Positions 1-6,215 are shown, counted from the first letter of the stretch. The stretch: 6,215 nucleotides of DNA from Pseudonocardiales bacterium (GCA_030840415.1 JAVEEO010000503.1:1-6215); one strand, 5' to 3'. Notes: generated from the sequence alone by a model not told the origin. Made by a program: numbers and translations.

Positions 1-2220
1 GTCAACACCCCCCGGCAGAGCGTGGTCAAGCCGGTGCTCGAGCCGCTGCTGGCCGTGCACCGGGCCGCGCACCCGAAGGTCGACGCCCGGTTGTTGCAGC
101 GCGGCTATGACCTTGCCGAGGAGTGTCACCGCGGCCAGGTGCGCAAGTCCGGCGACGCCTACATCACCCACCCGCTGGCGGTGGCCACCATCCTGGCCGA
201 GCTGGGCATGGACACCACCACGCTGGTGGCGGCGCTGCTGCACGACACGGTCGAGGACACCGGGATGACCATCGCAGCCCTGGATGCCGAGTTCGGGCAC
301 GAGGTCGCGCACCTGGTCGAGGGCGTCACCAAGCTGGACAAGGTCAAGTACGGCGACGCGGCCGAGGCCGAGACGATCCGCAAGATGATCGTGGCGATGG
401 CCCGCGACCCCCGGGTGCTGGTGATCAAGCTGGCCGACCGGTTGCACAACATGCGCACCCTGCGGTTCCTGCCGCCGGCCAAGCAGGAGCGCAAGGCCCG
501 CGAGACGCTGGAGGTGCTGGCCCCGCTGGCGCACCGGCTGGGCATGAACACCATCAAGTGGGAGCTGGAGGACCTGGCCTTCGCCACCCTCTATCCCAAG
601 CGCTACGACGAGATCGTCCGGCTGGTCGCCGACCGGGCACCGCAGCGCGACGTCTACCTCAACGACGTCATCGAACGGGTCAACCGCGATCTCAAGACCG
701 GGGCCATCAAGGCGCACGTCTACGGCCGTCCCAAGCACTACTACTCGATCTACCAGAAGATGATCGTGCGCGGCCGGGAGTTCACCGACATCTACGACTT
801 GGTCGGCATCCGGGTGCTGGTCGAGACCGAACGCGACTGCTACGCCGCCCTCGGGGTGATCCACGCGAACTGGCAGCCGGTGCCGGGCCGGTTCAAGGAC
901 TTCATCGCGATGCCGAAGTTCAACATGTACCAGTCGCTGCACACCACCGTGATCGGCCCCGGCGGCAAGCCGGTCGAGCTGCAGATCCGCACCCACGCCA
1001 TGCACCGGACCGCCGAATTCGGAATCGCGGCGCACTGGAAGTACAAGGAAGTCGGCACCGTCACCACCACCCCGACGGCCATGAGCGATGAGATGCTCTG
1101 GCTGCGCCAGTTGCTGGACTGGCAGCGCGAGGCCCAGGAGCCCGGCGAGTTCCTCGACACCTTGCGCTTCGACCTCGGTACCGGCGAGGTCTACGTGTTC
1201 TCGCCCAAGGGCGACGTGTTCGGGCTGCCGGCCGGGTCCACCCCGGTCGACTTCGCCTACGCGGTGCACACCGACGTCGGGCACCGCTGTATCGGCGCCC
1301 GGGTGAACGGCAAGCTGGTGGCGCTGGAGACCCCGCTCGACCACGGCGACACCGTCGAGGTGTTCACCGCCAAGTCCGAGACCGCCGGGCCGTCGCGGGA
1401 CTGGCTGGCCTTCGTCGCCTCGCCGCGGGCCAAGACCAAGATCCGCCAGTGGTTCGCCAAGGAGCGCCGCGAGGACTCGGTGGAGGCCGGCAAGACCGCG
1501 CTCACCCGGGCGATGCGCAAGTCCTCGCTGCCGATGCAGCGGCTGCTGGGCGGCGACCAGCTGGTCACCATCGCCCGGGACATGCACCTGACCGACGTGA
1601 CGGCGCTCTACGTCGCCATCGGCGAGAACCACGTCTCGGCCCAGTCGATCGTGCAGAAGCTGGTCGCCTCGCTCGGCGGCGTGGAGGGTGCCACCGAGGA
1701 CCTGGCCGAGACCGCCATCCCGTCGCAGACCACCAGGACGACCACCACGCCGCGCCGTTCCGGCGGCGATGCCGGGGTGATGGTCTCAGGGATGTCGGAC
1801 GTCTGGGTCAAGCTGGCCCGCTGCTGCACCCCGGTGCCGGGGGACGAGATCCTCGGCTTCATCACCCGCGGCGGCGGGGTATCGGTGCACCGGCGCAGCT
1901 GTACCAACGCCGGTTCCCTGGAGGAGCAGAGCGACCGGCTGGTCGACGTGGAATGGGCGCCGTCGGCGGACTCGGTCTTCGTGGTGTCGATCCAGGTCGA
2001 GGCGCTCGACCGGCACCGGCTGCTGTCCGACGTCTCCCGGGTGCTCTCCGACGAGCGGGTGAACATCCTGTCGGCGTCGGTGACCACCAACCGCGACCGG
2101 GTCGCGGTGTCGCGGTTCACCTTCGAGCTGGCCGAGGCCAAGCACCTGGCCAACCTGCTGCGCACCGTGCGCGGCGTCGAGGGCGTCTACGACGTCTACC
2201 GGGTGCACGCGGCCAACTGA
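1..2220 (+). CDS. rel: Bifunctional (p)ppGpp synthetase/hydrolase Rel (5' partial)
   Basis: Long RelA/SpoT homologue. It makes pppGpp/ppGpp from ATP and GTP/GDP during starvation and degrades it otherwise; in the cytoplasm it is activated by ribosomes carrying uncharged tRNA. The frame is open from base 1, so the true start lies upstream; the GTG at 22 is only the first internal start-like codon. Numbered from that GTG: the HD hydrolase domain has H50 (ITHP), H74-D75, E78-D79 and D139/N143 (ADRLHNM), all intact. The synthetase domain has [12 protein letters not shown] (235-246), D259, E319/Q321/R323 (ELQIRT) and RFKD at 290-293, the RxKD form typical of bifunctional enzymes rather than the ExDD of monofunctional RelA. 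The TGS domain is about 389-450, the zinc-finger-like region has C601, C602, H623 and C627, and the ACT domain is about 654-730. The visible 739 residues are close to full length; mycobacterial Rel is about 790. Both activities are predicted. The gene converges on the cyclophilin gene. Confidence 0.97.
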   Translation, partial: VNTPRQSVVKPVLEPLLAVHRAAHPKVDARLLQRGYDLAEECHRGQVRKSGDAYITHPLAVATILAELGMDTTTLVAALLHDTVEDTGMTIAALDAEFGHEVAHLVEGVTKLDKVKYGDAAEAETIRKMIVAMARDPRVLVIKLADRLHNMRTLRFLPPAKQERKARETLEVLAPLAHRLGMNTIKWELEDLAFATLYPKRYDEIVRLVADRAPQRDVYLNDVIERVNRDLKTGAIKAHVYGRPKHYYSIYQKMIVRGREFTDIYDLVGIRVLVETERDCYAALGVIHANWQPVPGRFKDFIAMPKFNMYQSLHTTVIGPGGKPVELQIRTHAMHRTAEFGIAAHWKYKEVGTVTTTPTAMSDEMLWLRQLLDWQREAQEPGEFLDTLRFDLGTGEVYVFSPKGDVFGLPAGSTPVDFAYAVHTDVGHRCIGARVNGKLVALETPLDHGDTVEVFTAKSETAGPSRDWLAFVASPRAKTKIRQWFAKERREDSVEAGKTALTRAMRKSSLPMQRLLGGDQLVTIARDMHLTDVTALYVAIGENHVSAQSIVQKLVASLGGVEGATEDLAETAIPSQTTRTTTTPRRSGGDAGVMVSGMSDVWVKLARCCTPVPGDEILGFITRGGGVSVHRRSCTNAGSLEEQSDRLVDVEWAPSADSVFVVSIQVEALDRHRLLSDVSRVLSDERVNILSASVTTNRDRVAVSRFTFELAEAKHLANLLRTVRGVEGVYDVYRVHAAN

Positions 2221-2284
2221 CAGTGGCCAACTGACAGTGGCTGACTGACAGTGGCCAACTGACAGTGGCCAACTGACAGCGGCC
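2211..2284. repeat. 14-bp tandem repeat overlapping the rel stop codon
   Basis: The unit TGACAGTGGCCAAC occurs at 2218-2231, 2232-2245 (variant with TG instead of CA in the half-site), 2246-2259 and 2260-2273. A half unit (GGCCAAC) lies before it at 2211-2217, inside the last rel codons, and a degenerate fifth copy starts at 2274. The first TGA is the rel stop codon. Because 14 is not a multiple of three, the successive TGAs at 2218, 2232 and 2246 fall in all three forward frames. TGGCCA in units 1, 3 and 4 is self-complementary, so the units at 2252-2257 and 2266-2271 could pair as a 6-bp stem with an 8-base loop. There is no T tract. The array fills nearly all of the gap between two convergent genes, so a role in transcription termination is possible but only inferred. 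Confidence 0.93.
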
Positions 2285-2288
2285 GGCC

Positions 2289-3167
2289 TCAGGCCTTCAG
2301 CGTCACCGTCTTGAAGTACAGCGGCACGTTCGGCTTGCCGCCGCCGGCCTGGTTGGAGCCGTCGTCGCCGCCGGTGGCCACCTTCTGCAGGATGTCCAGG
2401 CCGCTGGAGACGTGCCCGATCACGCTGTAGTTCTTGCCCAGCGAGCCGTTGGAGTCCTTGGTGATGAAGAAGAATTGGCTGCCGTTGGTGTTGGGCCCGG
2501 AGTTGGCCATCGCCAGGGTGCCCTCGGTGTAGCTGGCCTTGGTCAGGCCCTCGTCCTTGGTGGTGTAGGTCGGGCCGCCGGAGGTGGTGCCGGACGGGTC
2601 ACCGCACTGCACGACGAAGATCCCGGAGTTCACCGAGCGCGGGCAGGAGGTGTTGTCGTAGAACTTCTTGCTGATCAGGTACTTGATGCTCTGCACGTTG
2701 CACGGCGCCGAGGCGCCGTCCAGGGTCACGGTGATGGTGCCCTGGTTGGTGAGGAACACCGCGGTCGCGTTGCCGGTCGGGGTGGGCTTGGGGTCCGGCG
2801 GCAGGCCGACGTCGAACAGGTTGCCGGCGGTGAGCTTGGTGGCGTCCTCGGCGTACTTGCACGGGCCGTCGGTCTTCTTGGGCGAGCGGGCCGCGATCGG
2901 GCTCGGCGCCCGGCTGGGCAGCGGGCTGCCGGTGGCCGACGGCGACGGGCTGGCCGAGTTCGAGGCGGCCGGGTCGGCGGTGTTGCCCTTGTCCTCGTGC
3001 GAGAGCATCAGCACGGTGGTGATCACCACCGCGAACAGCACCAGGACGCCCACCACCGTGCCGATCAGGTTGAGCTTGCGGCGGCGCAGGTCTCGCTGCT
3101 GCCGGCGGACGAGTTGCCGCTCGAGGTGACGGCGGGCCTGCTCGCGACGCTGCTTGCTGTTGGGCAC
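2289..3167 (-). CDS. ppiB: Membrane-anchored cyclophilin-type peptidyl-prolyl cis-trans isomerase
   Basis: Predicted to catalyse cis-trans isomerisation of Xaa-Pro bonds outside the cytoplasmic membrane. The start is the GTG at 3167-3165 (VPNSKQRR), because GGAGG sits 7 bases upstream; this gives 292 residues. Order: very basic cytoplasmic N-terminus (1-33); one membrane helix (about 34-55) with no cleavage site that I can see; Ser/Pro/Ala-rich linker (about 60-100); cyclophilin domain (about 130-292). The core motif MANSGPNTNGSQFFF (220-234) gives Q231 and F233, the counterparts of human CypA Q111 and F113. Q187-C-G-D190 matches QGGD, and R177 is the likely catalytic Arg (CypA R55), in CPR instead of the usual FHR. 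The CypA W121 position appears to be Ser242, which would predict weak cyclosporin binding. Cysteines 103, 156, 175 and 188 lie outside the membrane and could form disulfides. The order next to rel resembles mycobacterial ppiB (Rv2582), from which the symbol is taken. The client protein is unknown. Confidence 0.93.
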   Translation of the reverse strand: MPNSKQRREQARRHLERQLVRRQQRDLRRRKLNLIGTVVGVLVLFAVVITTVLMLSHEDKGNTADPAASNSASPSPSATGSPLPSRAPSPIAARSPKKTDGPCKYAEDATKLTAGNLFDVGLPPDPKPTPTGNATAVFLTNQGTITVTLDGASAPCNVQSIKYLISKKFYDNTSCPRSVNSGIFVVQCGDPSGTTSGGPTYTTKDEGLTKASYTEGTLAMANSGPNTNGSQFFFITKDSNGSLGKNYSVIGHVSSGLDILQKVATGGDDGSNQAGGGKPNVPLYFKTVTLKA

Positions 3168-3174
3168 TGACGGT

Positions 3175-3179
3175 CCTCC
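3175..3179 (-). promoter_or_regulatory. Ribosome binding site of the cyclophilin gene
   Basis: On the minus strand GGAGG is followed by ACCGTCA and then GTG. This near-perfect Shine-Dalgarno sequence fixes the start at 3167 and argues against the longer open frame that begins at 3410, whose extra 81 codons run through the promoter region and look unlike the family. Confidence 0.85.
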
Positions 3180-3231
3180 CGGTGGGGCGCAGCTGGTTCT
3201 GCGTCCGGCTGGTGACTGCAAACTCCGGCGA

Positions 3232-3237
3232 ATTGTA
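3232..3237 (-). promoter_or_regulatory. Candidate -10 element for the cyclophilin gene
   Basis: On the minus strand the hexamer TACAAT is a strong actinobacterial -10 match (TANNNT). It lies in an unusually AT-rich stretch for this window (about 3213-3250), roughly 65 bases upstream of the GTG start. I see no convincing -35 at 16-18 bases; a TTCACA at 3266-3261 is too far away (23 bases). The call rests on the -10 match and its position. Confidence 0.4.
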
Positions 3238-3293
3238 GAGAACATCATCAGGCGACGGCCTGTGAACCCGCTCAGCGCGGCCGGGCACTTGTA

Positions 3294-3380
3294 CCGGCCG
3301 GACCCCGGCAGGCATCCGGCCGGCGCGTTCGAGGTGGCTCGCGCCGGCTCCAGCGGCGGCTGGGACCGGTGCCCGGCCGG
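3294..3380. repeat. Three copies of the palindrome CCGGCCGG in the divergent intergenic region
   Basis: Exact copies lie at 3294-3301, 3316-3323 and 3373-3380. The first two start 22 bases apart, about two helical turns. The region (3168-3487) separates divergently transcribed genes and otherwise holds only the candidate promoters and ribosome binding sites. An operator function is speculative: the motif is pure G/C in a very GC-rich genome, and one copy also occurs inside rel at 1228-1235. Confidence 0.35.
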
Positions 3381-3385
3381 CTGGG

Positions 3386-3391
3386 TAGGCT
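3386..3391 (+). promoter_or_regulatory. Candidate -10 element for the hydrolase-hisS-aspS operon
   Basis: TAGGCT fits the actinobacterial TANNNT -10 consensus and lies about 100 bases before the GTG of the first operon gene. No clear TTGAC-like -35 is seen at 16-18 bases upstream. Most of 3392-3475 is a GC-rich leader in which I see no T-box, riboswitch or attenuator-like structure. Confidence 0.3.
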
Positions 3392-3475
3392 GGCCCGGGC
3401 CGGATCCCACCGCCCGCTGTCCACCCCCGATCGCCGGTCGACGAGCACCGTCCGACGATTCGCCTTCTCGATGCC

Positions 3476-3479
3476 GGAG
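3476..3479 (+). promoter_or_regulatory. Ribosome binding site of the metallo-hydrolase gene
   Basis: GGAG lies 8 bases before the GTG at 3488. It supports that start, which also matches the usual N-terminus of the family (LIxGFPA). Confidence 0.65.
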
Positions 3480-3487
3480 CGCCAGCT

Positions 3488-4174
3488 GTGCTGATCCAGG
3501 GGTTCCCCGCCCAGTTGTACGGGACCAACTGCTTCGTGGTCGCCCCGGGGCCGGGGGAGCAGTGCGTGGTCATCGACCCGGGAGTGGGGGTCACCGGCCA
3601 GCTGGACGAGATCATCGCCGAGCACCGGTTGCATCCGGTGGCGGTGCTGCTCACCCACGGCCACCTGGACCACACCTTCTCGGTGCTGCCGGTCTGCCAG
3701 GCGCGCGACGTGCCGGCCTACATCCATTCGCAGGACCGCTCGGCGCTGGCCGACCCCTGGTCGACGCTGGGGCTGCGTCCCGGCCAGCCGATCTTCGGGG
3801 CAACCGGCCTGACCTTCGCCGAGCCGGACGACGTCCGCGAGCTGGCCGACGGGGCCGCCCTGGAGCTGGCCGGCCTGCGGCTGGCGGTGCGGCACGCCCC
3901 CGGGCACACCCGCGGTTCGGTGGTCTTCGAGCTGGAGGTGGCCACCGCGACGGCCGGCGCGCACTCGGACGTGCTGTTCTCCGGTGACGTGCTGTTCGCG
4001 GGCTCCATCGGGCGGGTGGACCTGCCCGGCGGCTCGATGGCGGACATGTCCCGGTCGCTGCGCGAGGTGATCCTGCCGATGCCCGACGAGGTAATCGTTT
4101 GTCCCGGGCACGGCCCGCAGACCACCATAGGCCGCGAACGCCTTACCAACCCCTTTCTGAGGAACCTCACGTGA
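3488..4174 (+). CDS. Metallo-beta-lactamase-fold hydrolase, glyoxalase II-like
   Basis: A 228-residue cytoplasmic metal-dependent hydrolase of the glyoxalase II-like group. The whole binuclear metal site is visible: H57-G-H59-L-D61-H62, H140 in APGHTRGS, D167 in FSGDVLF, and H208 in CPGHGPQTTIG. IGRVDLPGG (174-182) is also typical of the subgroup. Members are usually annotated as hydroxyacylglutathione hydrolase-like, but most actinobacteria lack glutathione, so the natural substrate here is unknown; a mycothiol or other thioester is possible. There is no signal peptide and no separate C-terminal glyoxalase II domain, so it is the short form. The gene opens an operon; its stop codon overlaps the hisS start (GTGA, 4171-4174), implying translational coupling. 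The same hydrolase sits beside hisS in mycobacteria (Rv2581c), so the pairing is conserved, but a role in histidyl-tRNA synthesis is not shown by the sequence. Start: GTG with GGAG 8 bases upstream. Confidence 0.93.
   Translation: MLIQGFPAQLYGTNCFVVAPGPGEQCVVIDPGVGVTGQLDEIIAEHRLHPVAVLLTHGHLDHTFSVLPVCQARDVPAYIHSQDRSALADPWSTLGLRPGQPIFGATGLTFAEPDDVRELADGAALELAGLRLAVRHAPGHTRGSVVFELEVATATAGAHSDVLFSGDVLFAGSIGRVDLPGGSMADMSRSLREVILPMPDEVIVCPGHGPQTTIGRERLTNPFLRNLT
4159..4162 (+). promoter_or_regulatory. Ribosome binding site of hisS, inside the hydrolase gene
   Basis: GAGG (within GAGGAA) lies 8 bases before the GTG at 4171 and is embedded in the final codons of the upstream gene. Together with the 4-base overlap it decides the hisS start over an upstream in-frame ATG at 4099. 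Confidence 0.7.
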
Positions 4175-5586
4175 CTGCTGCCAGGCCGACCCCGCTGAGC
4201 GGGTTTCCCGAGCTGCTGCCCGCCGAGCGGATCGTCGAGCTGCGGGTGCTCGACAGCTTGCGAGCCAGCTTCGAGCTGCACGGCTTCGCATCGATCGAGA
4301 CCCGGGCCGCCGAGCCGCTGGAGCAGCTGCTGCGCAAGGGCGAGATCGACAAGGAGGTCTACCTGCTGCGCCGGCTGCAGGCCGCCCCGACCGATGCCGC
4401 CGACGCGGCCGGGTCCGGCAACGACGCCGGTGCCGGCTCGGATGCCTCGACGCTGGGACTGCACTTCGACCTGACGGTGCCGTTCGCCCGCTACGTGCTG
4501 GAGAACGCCGGCAAGCTGGAATTCCCGTTCCGGCGCTACCAGATCCAGAAGGTGTGGCGCGGCGAGCGGCCCCAGGAGGGTCGCTACCGCGAGTTCACCC
4601 AGGCCGACATCGACGTGGTGGCCCGGGACGTGCTGCCCTTCCACCACGACGTCGAGGTCGCCCGGGTGATGGCCGAGGCGTTGTCGCGACTGCCGGTGCC
4701 CACGCTCACCCTGCAGATCAACAACCGCAAGCTGATCGAGGGCTACTACCGGGGGATCGGGGCGGCGGACACCACCGCGGTGATGCGGGTGATCGACAAG
4801 ATCGACAAGGTGCCCACCGAGGTCCTGGTGAGCATGCTGGCCGACGAGGCCGGCCTGTCGCCGGAGCAGGCCGCGCAGTGCGTGGCGCTGGCCGGGATCC
4901 GTACCCCGGACTCGTCCTTCGTGGCGCGGGTGCGCGAGCTCGGGGTGTCCGACGAGCTGCTGGACGAGGGGCTGGCCGAGCTCGCCGCGGTGATCGACGG
5001 CTGCGCGGGGATCAGCGGGCCGCGGCTCACGGTGGAGGCCGATCTGCGGATCGCCCGCGGGCTGGACTACTACACGGGCACCGTCTTCGAAACGCGCATG
5101 GCCGGCTACGAGCAGCTCGGCTCGATCTGCTCCGGCGGTCGGTACGACTCGCTGGCCAGCGACGGCAAGGTCAGCTACCCCGGTGTGGGCATCTCCCTCG
5201 GCGTCACGCGCCTGCTCATGCCGTTGCTGCAGCGCGGCGCGCTGACCGGCTCGCGTGCGGTGCCGTCGGCGGTGCTCGTGGCGCTGCCGGACGAGGACGG
5301 GCGCGGCCGCTCCGAGGAGATCGCGCAGGCGCTGCGCGGCCGAGGCATCCCGACCGAGGTGGCGCCCGCGCCGCATAAGTACGGCAGGCAGATCCGCTAC
5401 GCCGAGCGGCGTGGCATCCCGTGCGTCTGGTTCCCCGGGGACGGTGCTGGGGACGGTGCTGGGGACGGTGCCGGAGACGAGGTCAAGGACATCCGCAGCG
5501 GTGCTCAGGTGGCCGCCGACCGTGACACCTGGACGCCCCCGACAGCAGACCTGCGACCGCAGGTGATCGAAAGTGAGCACACGTGA
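4171..5586 (+). CDS. hisS: Histidine--tRNA ligase (HisRS)
   Basis: Class II synthetase that activates histidine with ATP and charges tRNA-His in the cytoplasm; 471 residues, longer than the usual 420-450. Start: GTG at 4171, overlapping the upstream stop, with GAGG 8 bases before. Landmarks: [10 protein letters not shown]-terminus; [10 protein letters not shown] (99-108); motif 2 with R130-G-E132 and GRYREFTQ (137-144); histidine-binding [12 protein letters not shown] (296-307), R296 matching E. coli R259; CSGGRYD (320-326); motif 3 GISLGVTR with R347; and a C-terminal anticodon-binding domain (about 365-471) with VKDIRSG. The [10 protein letters not shown] motif is the archaeal/eukaryotic-like version, in place of the LRPEGTA of E. 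coli, Mycobacterium and Streptomyces HisRS. I recall this form in Arthrobacter-like actinobacteria. Two low-complexity insertions are seen: an Ala/Gly/Asp-rich stretch (about 71-94), and three GDGA units (423-434) just before VKDI. All catalytic motifs are intact, so a functional enzyme is expected. The aspS start overlaps its stop. Confidence 0.96.
   Translation: MTAARPTPLSGFPELLPAERIVELRVLDSLRASFELHGFASIETRAAEPLEQLLRKGEIDKEVYLLRRLQAAPTDAADAAGSGNDAGAGSDASTLGLHFDLTVPFARYVLENAGKLEFPFRRYQIQKVWRGERPQEGRYREFTQADIDVVARDVLPFHHDVEVARVMAEALSRLPVPTLTLQINNRKLIEGYYRGIGAADTTAVMRVIDKIDKVPTEVLVSMLADEAGLSPEQAAQCVALAGIRTPDSSFVARVRELGVSDELLDEGLAELAAVIDGCAGISGPRLTVEADLRIARGLDYYTGTVFETRMAGYEQLGSICSGGRYDSLASDGKVSYPGVGISLGVTRLLMPLLQRGALTGSRAVPSAVLVALPDEDGRGRSEEIAQALRGRGIPTEVAPAPHKYGRQIRYAERRGIPCVWFPGDGAGDGAGDGAGDEVKDIRSGAQVAADRDTWTPPTADLRPQVIESEHT
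5437..5472 (+). repeat. In-frame 12-bp tandem repeat within hisS
   Basis: Three units of GGGGACGGTGCT lie at 5437-5448, 5449-5460 and 5461-5472; the last base of the third is C. A degenerate GGAGACGAG follows. Each unit encodes Gly-Asp-Gly-Ala, so gain or loss of units keeps the reading frame. It lies in a loop of the anticodon-binding domain, between CVWFP and VKDIRSG. The near-identity of the units suggests recent slippage expansion. Confidence 0.92.
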
Positions 5587-6215
5587 TCCGCACGCATGAG
5601 GCCGGGACGTTGCGGGCCTCGCAGGCCGGCCAGACCGTCACGCTGGCCGGCTGGGTCGCCACCCGCCGCGACCACGGTGGGGTGACGTTCATCGACCTGC
5701 GTGACGCGAGCGGGACGGTGCAGGTCGTTCTGCGCGACGAAGGTTCGGAGGCGACAGCGAGTGAGCATCGCAGTGACGAAGGAGCGAGGAGCGGAGCGAG
5801 CGCGGAGCCGACCGGTGTTGCCGTCGCCCACGAGCTGCGCAACGAGTGGGTGGTCGCGGTAACGGGCGAGGTGCGCGAGCGCCCGCCCGGCAACGTCAAC
5901 CCGGCGATCCCGACGGGCGAGGTCGAGGTCGTGGCGTCGGACCTGCGGATCCTCAACGAGGCCGAAGCCTTGCCGTTCCAGGTGGACGAGCACACCGAGG
6001 TGGGGGAAGAGGCGCGGCTGAAGTACCGCTACCTCGACCTGCGCCGCCCCGCACCCGCCGCGGCGATCCGGCTCCGCAGCGAGGTGAACCGCGCCGCGCG
6101 AGACGTGCTGCACGCGCAGAACTTCGTCGAGATCGAAACACCCACCCTCACCCGTTCCACGCCGGAGGGCGCGCGGGACTTCCTCGTGCCGGCCCGGCTG
6201 CGCCCGGGCAGCTGG
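5583..6215 (+). CDS. aspS: Aspartate--tRNA ligase (AspRS), 3' partial
   Basis: Class IIb synthetase that charges tRNA with aspartate; 211 of roughly 590 residues are visible and the frame runs off the window. Start: GTG at 5583, sharing GTGA with the hisS stop. [11 protein letters not shown] aligns with the usual actinobacterial N-terminus. No strong Shine-Dalgarno is seen, so expression probably depends on coupling to hisS. The OB-fold anticodon-binding domain covers about 18-125, with [11 protein letters not shown] (23-33) and FIDLRDASG (36-44). Then come KYRYLDLRR, class II motif 1 (about 168-188, ending in [10 protein letters not shown]) and the aspartate-loop signature [14 protein letters not shown]. 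His31 in RRDHGG is the residue associated with non-discriminating AspRS; E. coli has Leu there. An in-frame insert of about 20 residues (within 53-82) separates VVLRD from HELRNEW and uses codons unlike the rest of the gene. The catalytic core motifs 2 and 3 are beyond the window. Confidence 0.95.
   Translation, partial: MIRTHEAGTLRASQAGQTVTLAGWVATRRDHGGVTFIDLRDASGTVQVVLRDEGSEATASEHRSDEGARSGASAEPTGVAVAHELRNEWVVAVTGEVRERPPGNVNPAIPTGEVEVVASDLRILNEAEALPFQVDEHTEVGEEARLKYRYLDLRRPAPAAAIRLRSEVNRAARDVLHAQNFVEIETPTLTRSTPEGARDFLVPARLRPGSW
5739..5807 (+). repeat. Purine-rich, codon-atypical in-frame insert in aspS
   Basis: This stretch encodes residues 53-75 (starting [10 protein letters not shown]) and is absent, as far as I recall, from mycobacterial AspRS, where about 10 residues link the same two strands instead of about 30. 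The plus strand is rich in A and G, with GCGAG recurring at 5757-5761, 5784-5788 and 5796-5800 and GGAGCGAGGAGCGGAGCGAG at 5781-5800. Codons ACA, AGT (twice), CAT, GGA (twice), AGG and GAA cluster here and are rare elsewhere in the window. It looks like a short dispersed repeat that landed in frame. The exact borders are uncertain. Confidence 0.6.

Noticed and set aside
22..24. GTG as the true rel start
   Set aside because: The frame is open through base 1, there is no Shine-Dalgarno upstream, and mycobacterial Rel has several dozen residues before the matching NPVLEPL-like segment.
123..1091. 322-codon open frame in a second plus-strand frame inside rel
   Set aside because: It is a shadow frame of the well-supported rel gene, rich in Arg, Gly, Ala and His, with no domain motifs.
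2218..2280. CRISPR array
   Set aside because: The 14-bp units are directly abutting with no spacers, and no cas gene is nearby.
2281..2295. GGCCT-C-AGGCC palindrome at the end of the cyclophilin gene as an intrinsic terminator
   Set aside because: The stem would be only four base pairs, there is no U tract, and it overlaps the cyclophilin stop codon.
3168..3410. N-terminal extension of the cyclophilin frame to a start at 3410
   Set aside because: The extra 81 codons cover the likely promoter and the strong GGAGG site that precedes the GTG at 3167. The extension would put a Pro/Arg-rich segment before the membrane anchor, unlike the family.
3392..3487. T-box or other leader controlling the synthetase operon
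   Set aside because: No T-box bulge sequence, specifier loop or terminator/antiterminator pair is visible in the GC-rich leader.
4099..4170. Upstream in-frame ATG for hisS
   Set aside because: It would add 24 residues that overlap the hydrolase gene and do not resemble HisRS. The GTG at 4171 has GAGG at the right distance and a typical N-terminus.
3718..5580. 620-codon open frame on the minus strand opposite the hydrolase and hisS genes
   Set aside because: It lies antisense to two genes with complete family motifs and spans their junction. Its His/Arg/Gly/Val-rich translation has no recognisable domain; long antisense frames are expected at this G+C.

Overview
The window is ordinary high-GC actinobacterial chromosome. 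The evidence is very high G+C with strong third-position G/C, GTG start codons at all four visible gene starts, and a gene order (rel, cyclophilin, metallo-beta-lactamase-fold hydrolase, hisS) that matches the mycobacterial rel/ppiB/Rv2581c/hisS neighbourhood. The HisRS is not the mycobacterial or Streptomyces kind, so this is probably another actinobacterial order; I cannot name the genus. I see no rRNA, tRNA, CRISPR array, insertion sequence, phage gene or defence system.

Layout: (1) 1-2220, +, the bifunctional (p)ppGpp synthetase/hydrolase Rel, missing only its extreme N-terminus. (2) 2211-2284, a 14-bp tandem repeat that begins in the last codons of rel and fills the gap between convergent genes. 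(3) 2289-3167, -, a membrane-anchored extracytoplasmic cyclophilin-type peptidyl-prolyl isomerase. (4) 3168-3487, a 320-bp divergent intergenic region with a candidate promoter in each direction and three copies of an 8-bp palindrome. (5) 3488 to the window end, +, a tight three-gene operon: a glyoxalase II-like hydrolase, hisS and aspS (truncated by the window edge). Both junctions in the operon are 4-base GTGA overlaps.

Functionally the window joins the stringent-response enzyme Rel, which is activated by uncharged tRNA on the ribosome, with two aminoacyl-tRNA synthetases whose failure creates that signal. The hydrolase and cyclophilin are conserved neighbours with no proven role in this pathway.

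I found no new multi-gene system. The points worth a second look are smaller: the repeat seeded by the rel stop codon; a purine-rich, codon-atypical in-frame insert in the AspRS anticodon-binding domain; a 12-bp in-frame tandem repeat and an Ala/Gly/Asp-rich insert in HisRS; an archaeal/eukaryotic-like HisRS motif; and an AspRS residue (His31) that suggests a non-discriminating enzyme.
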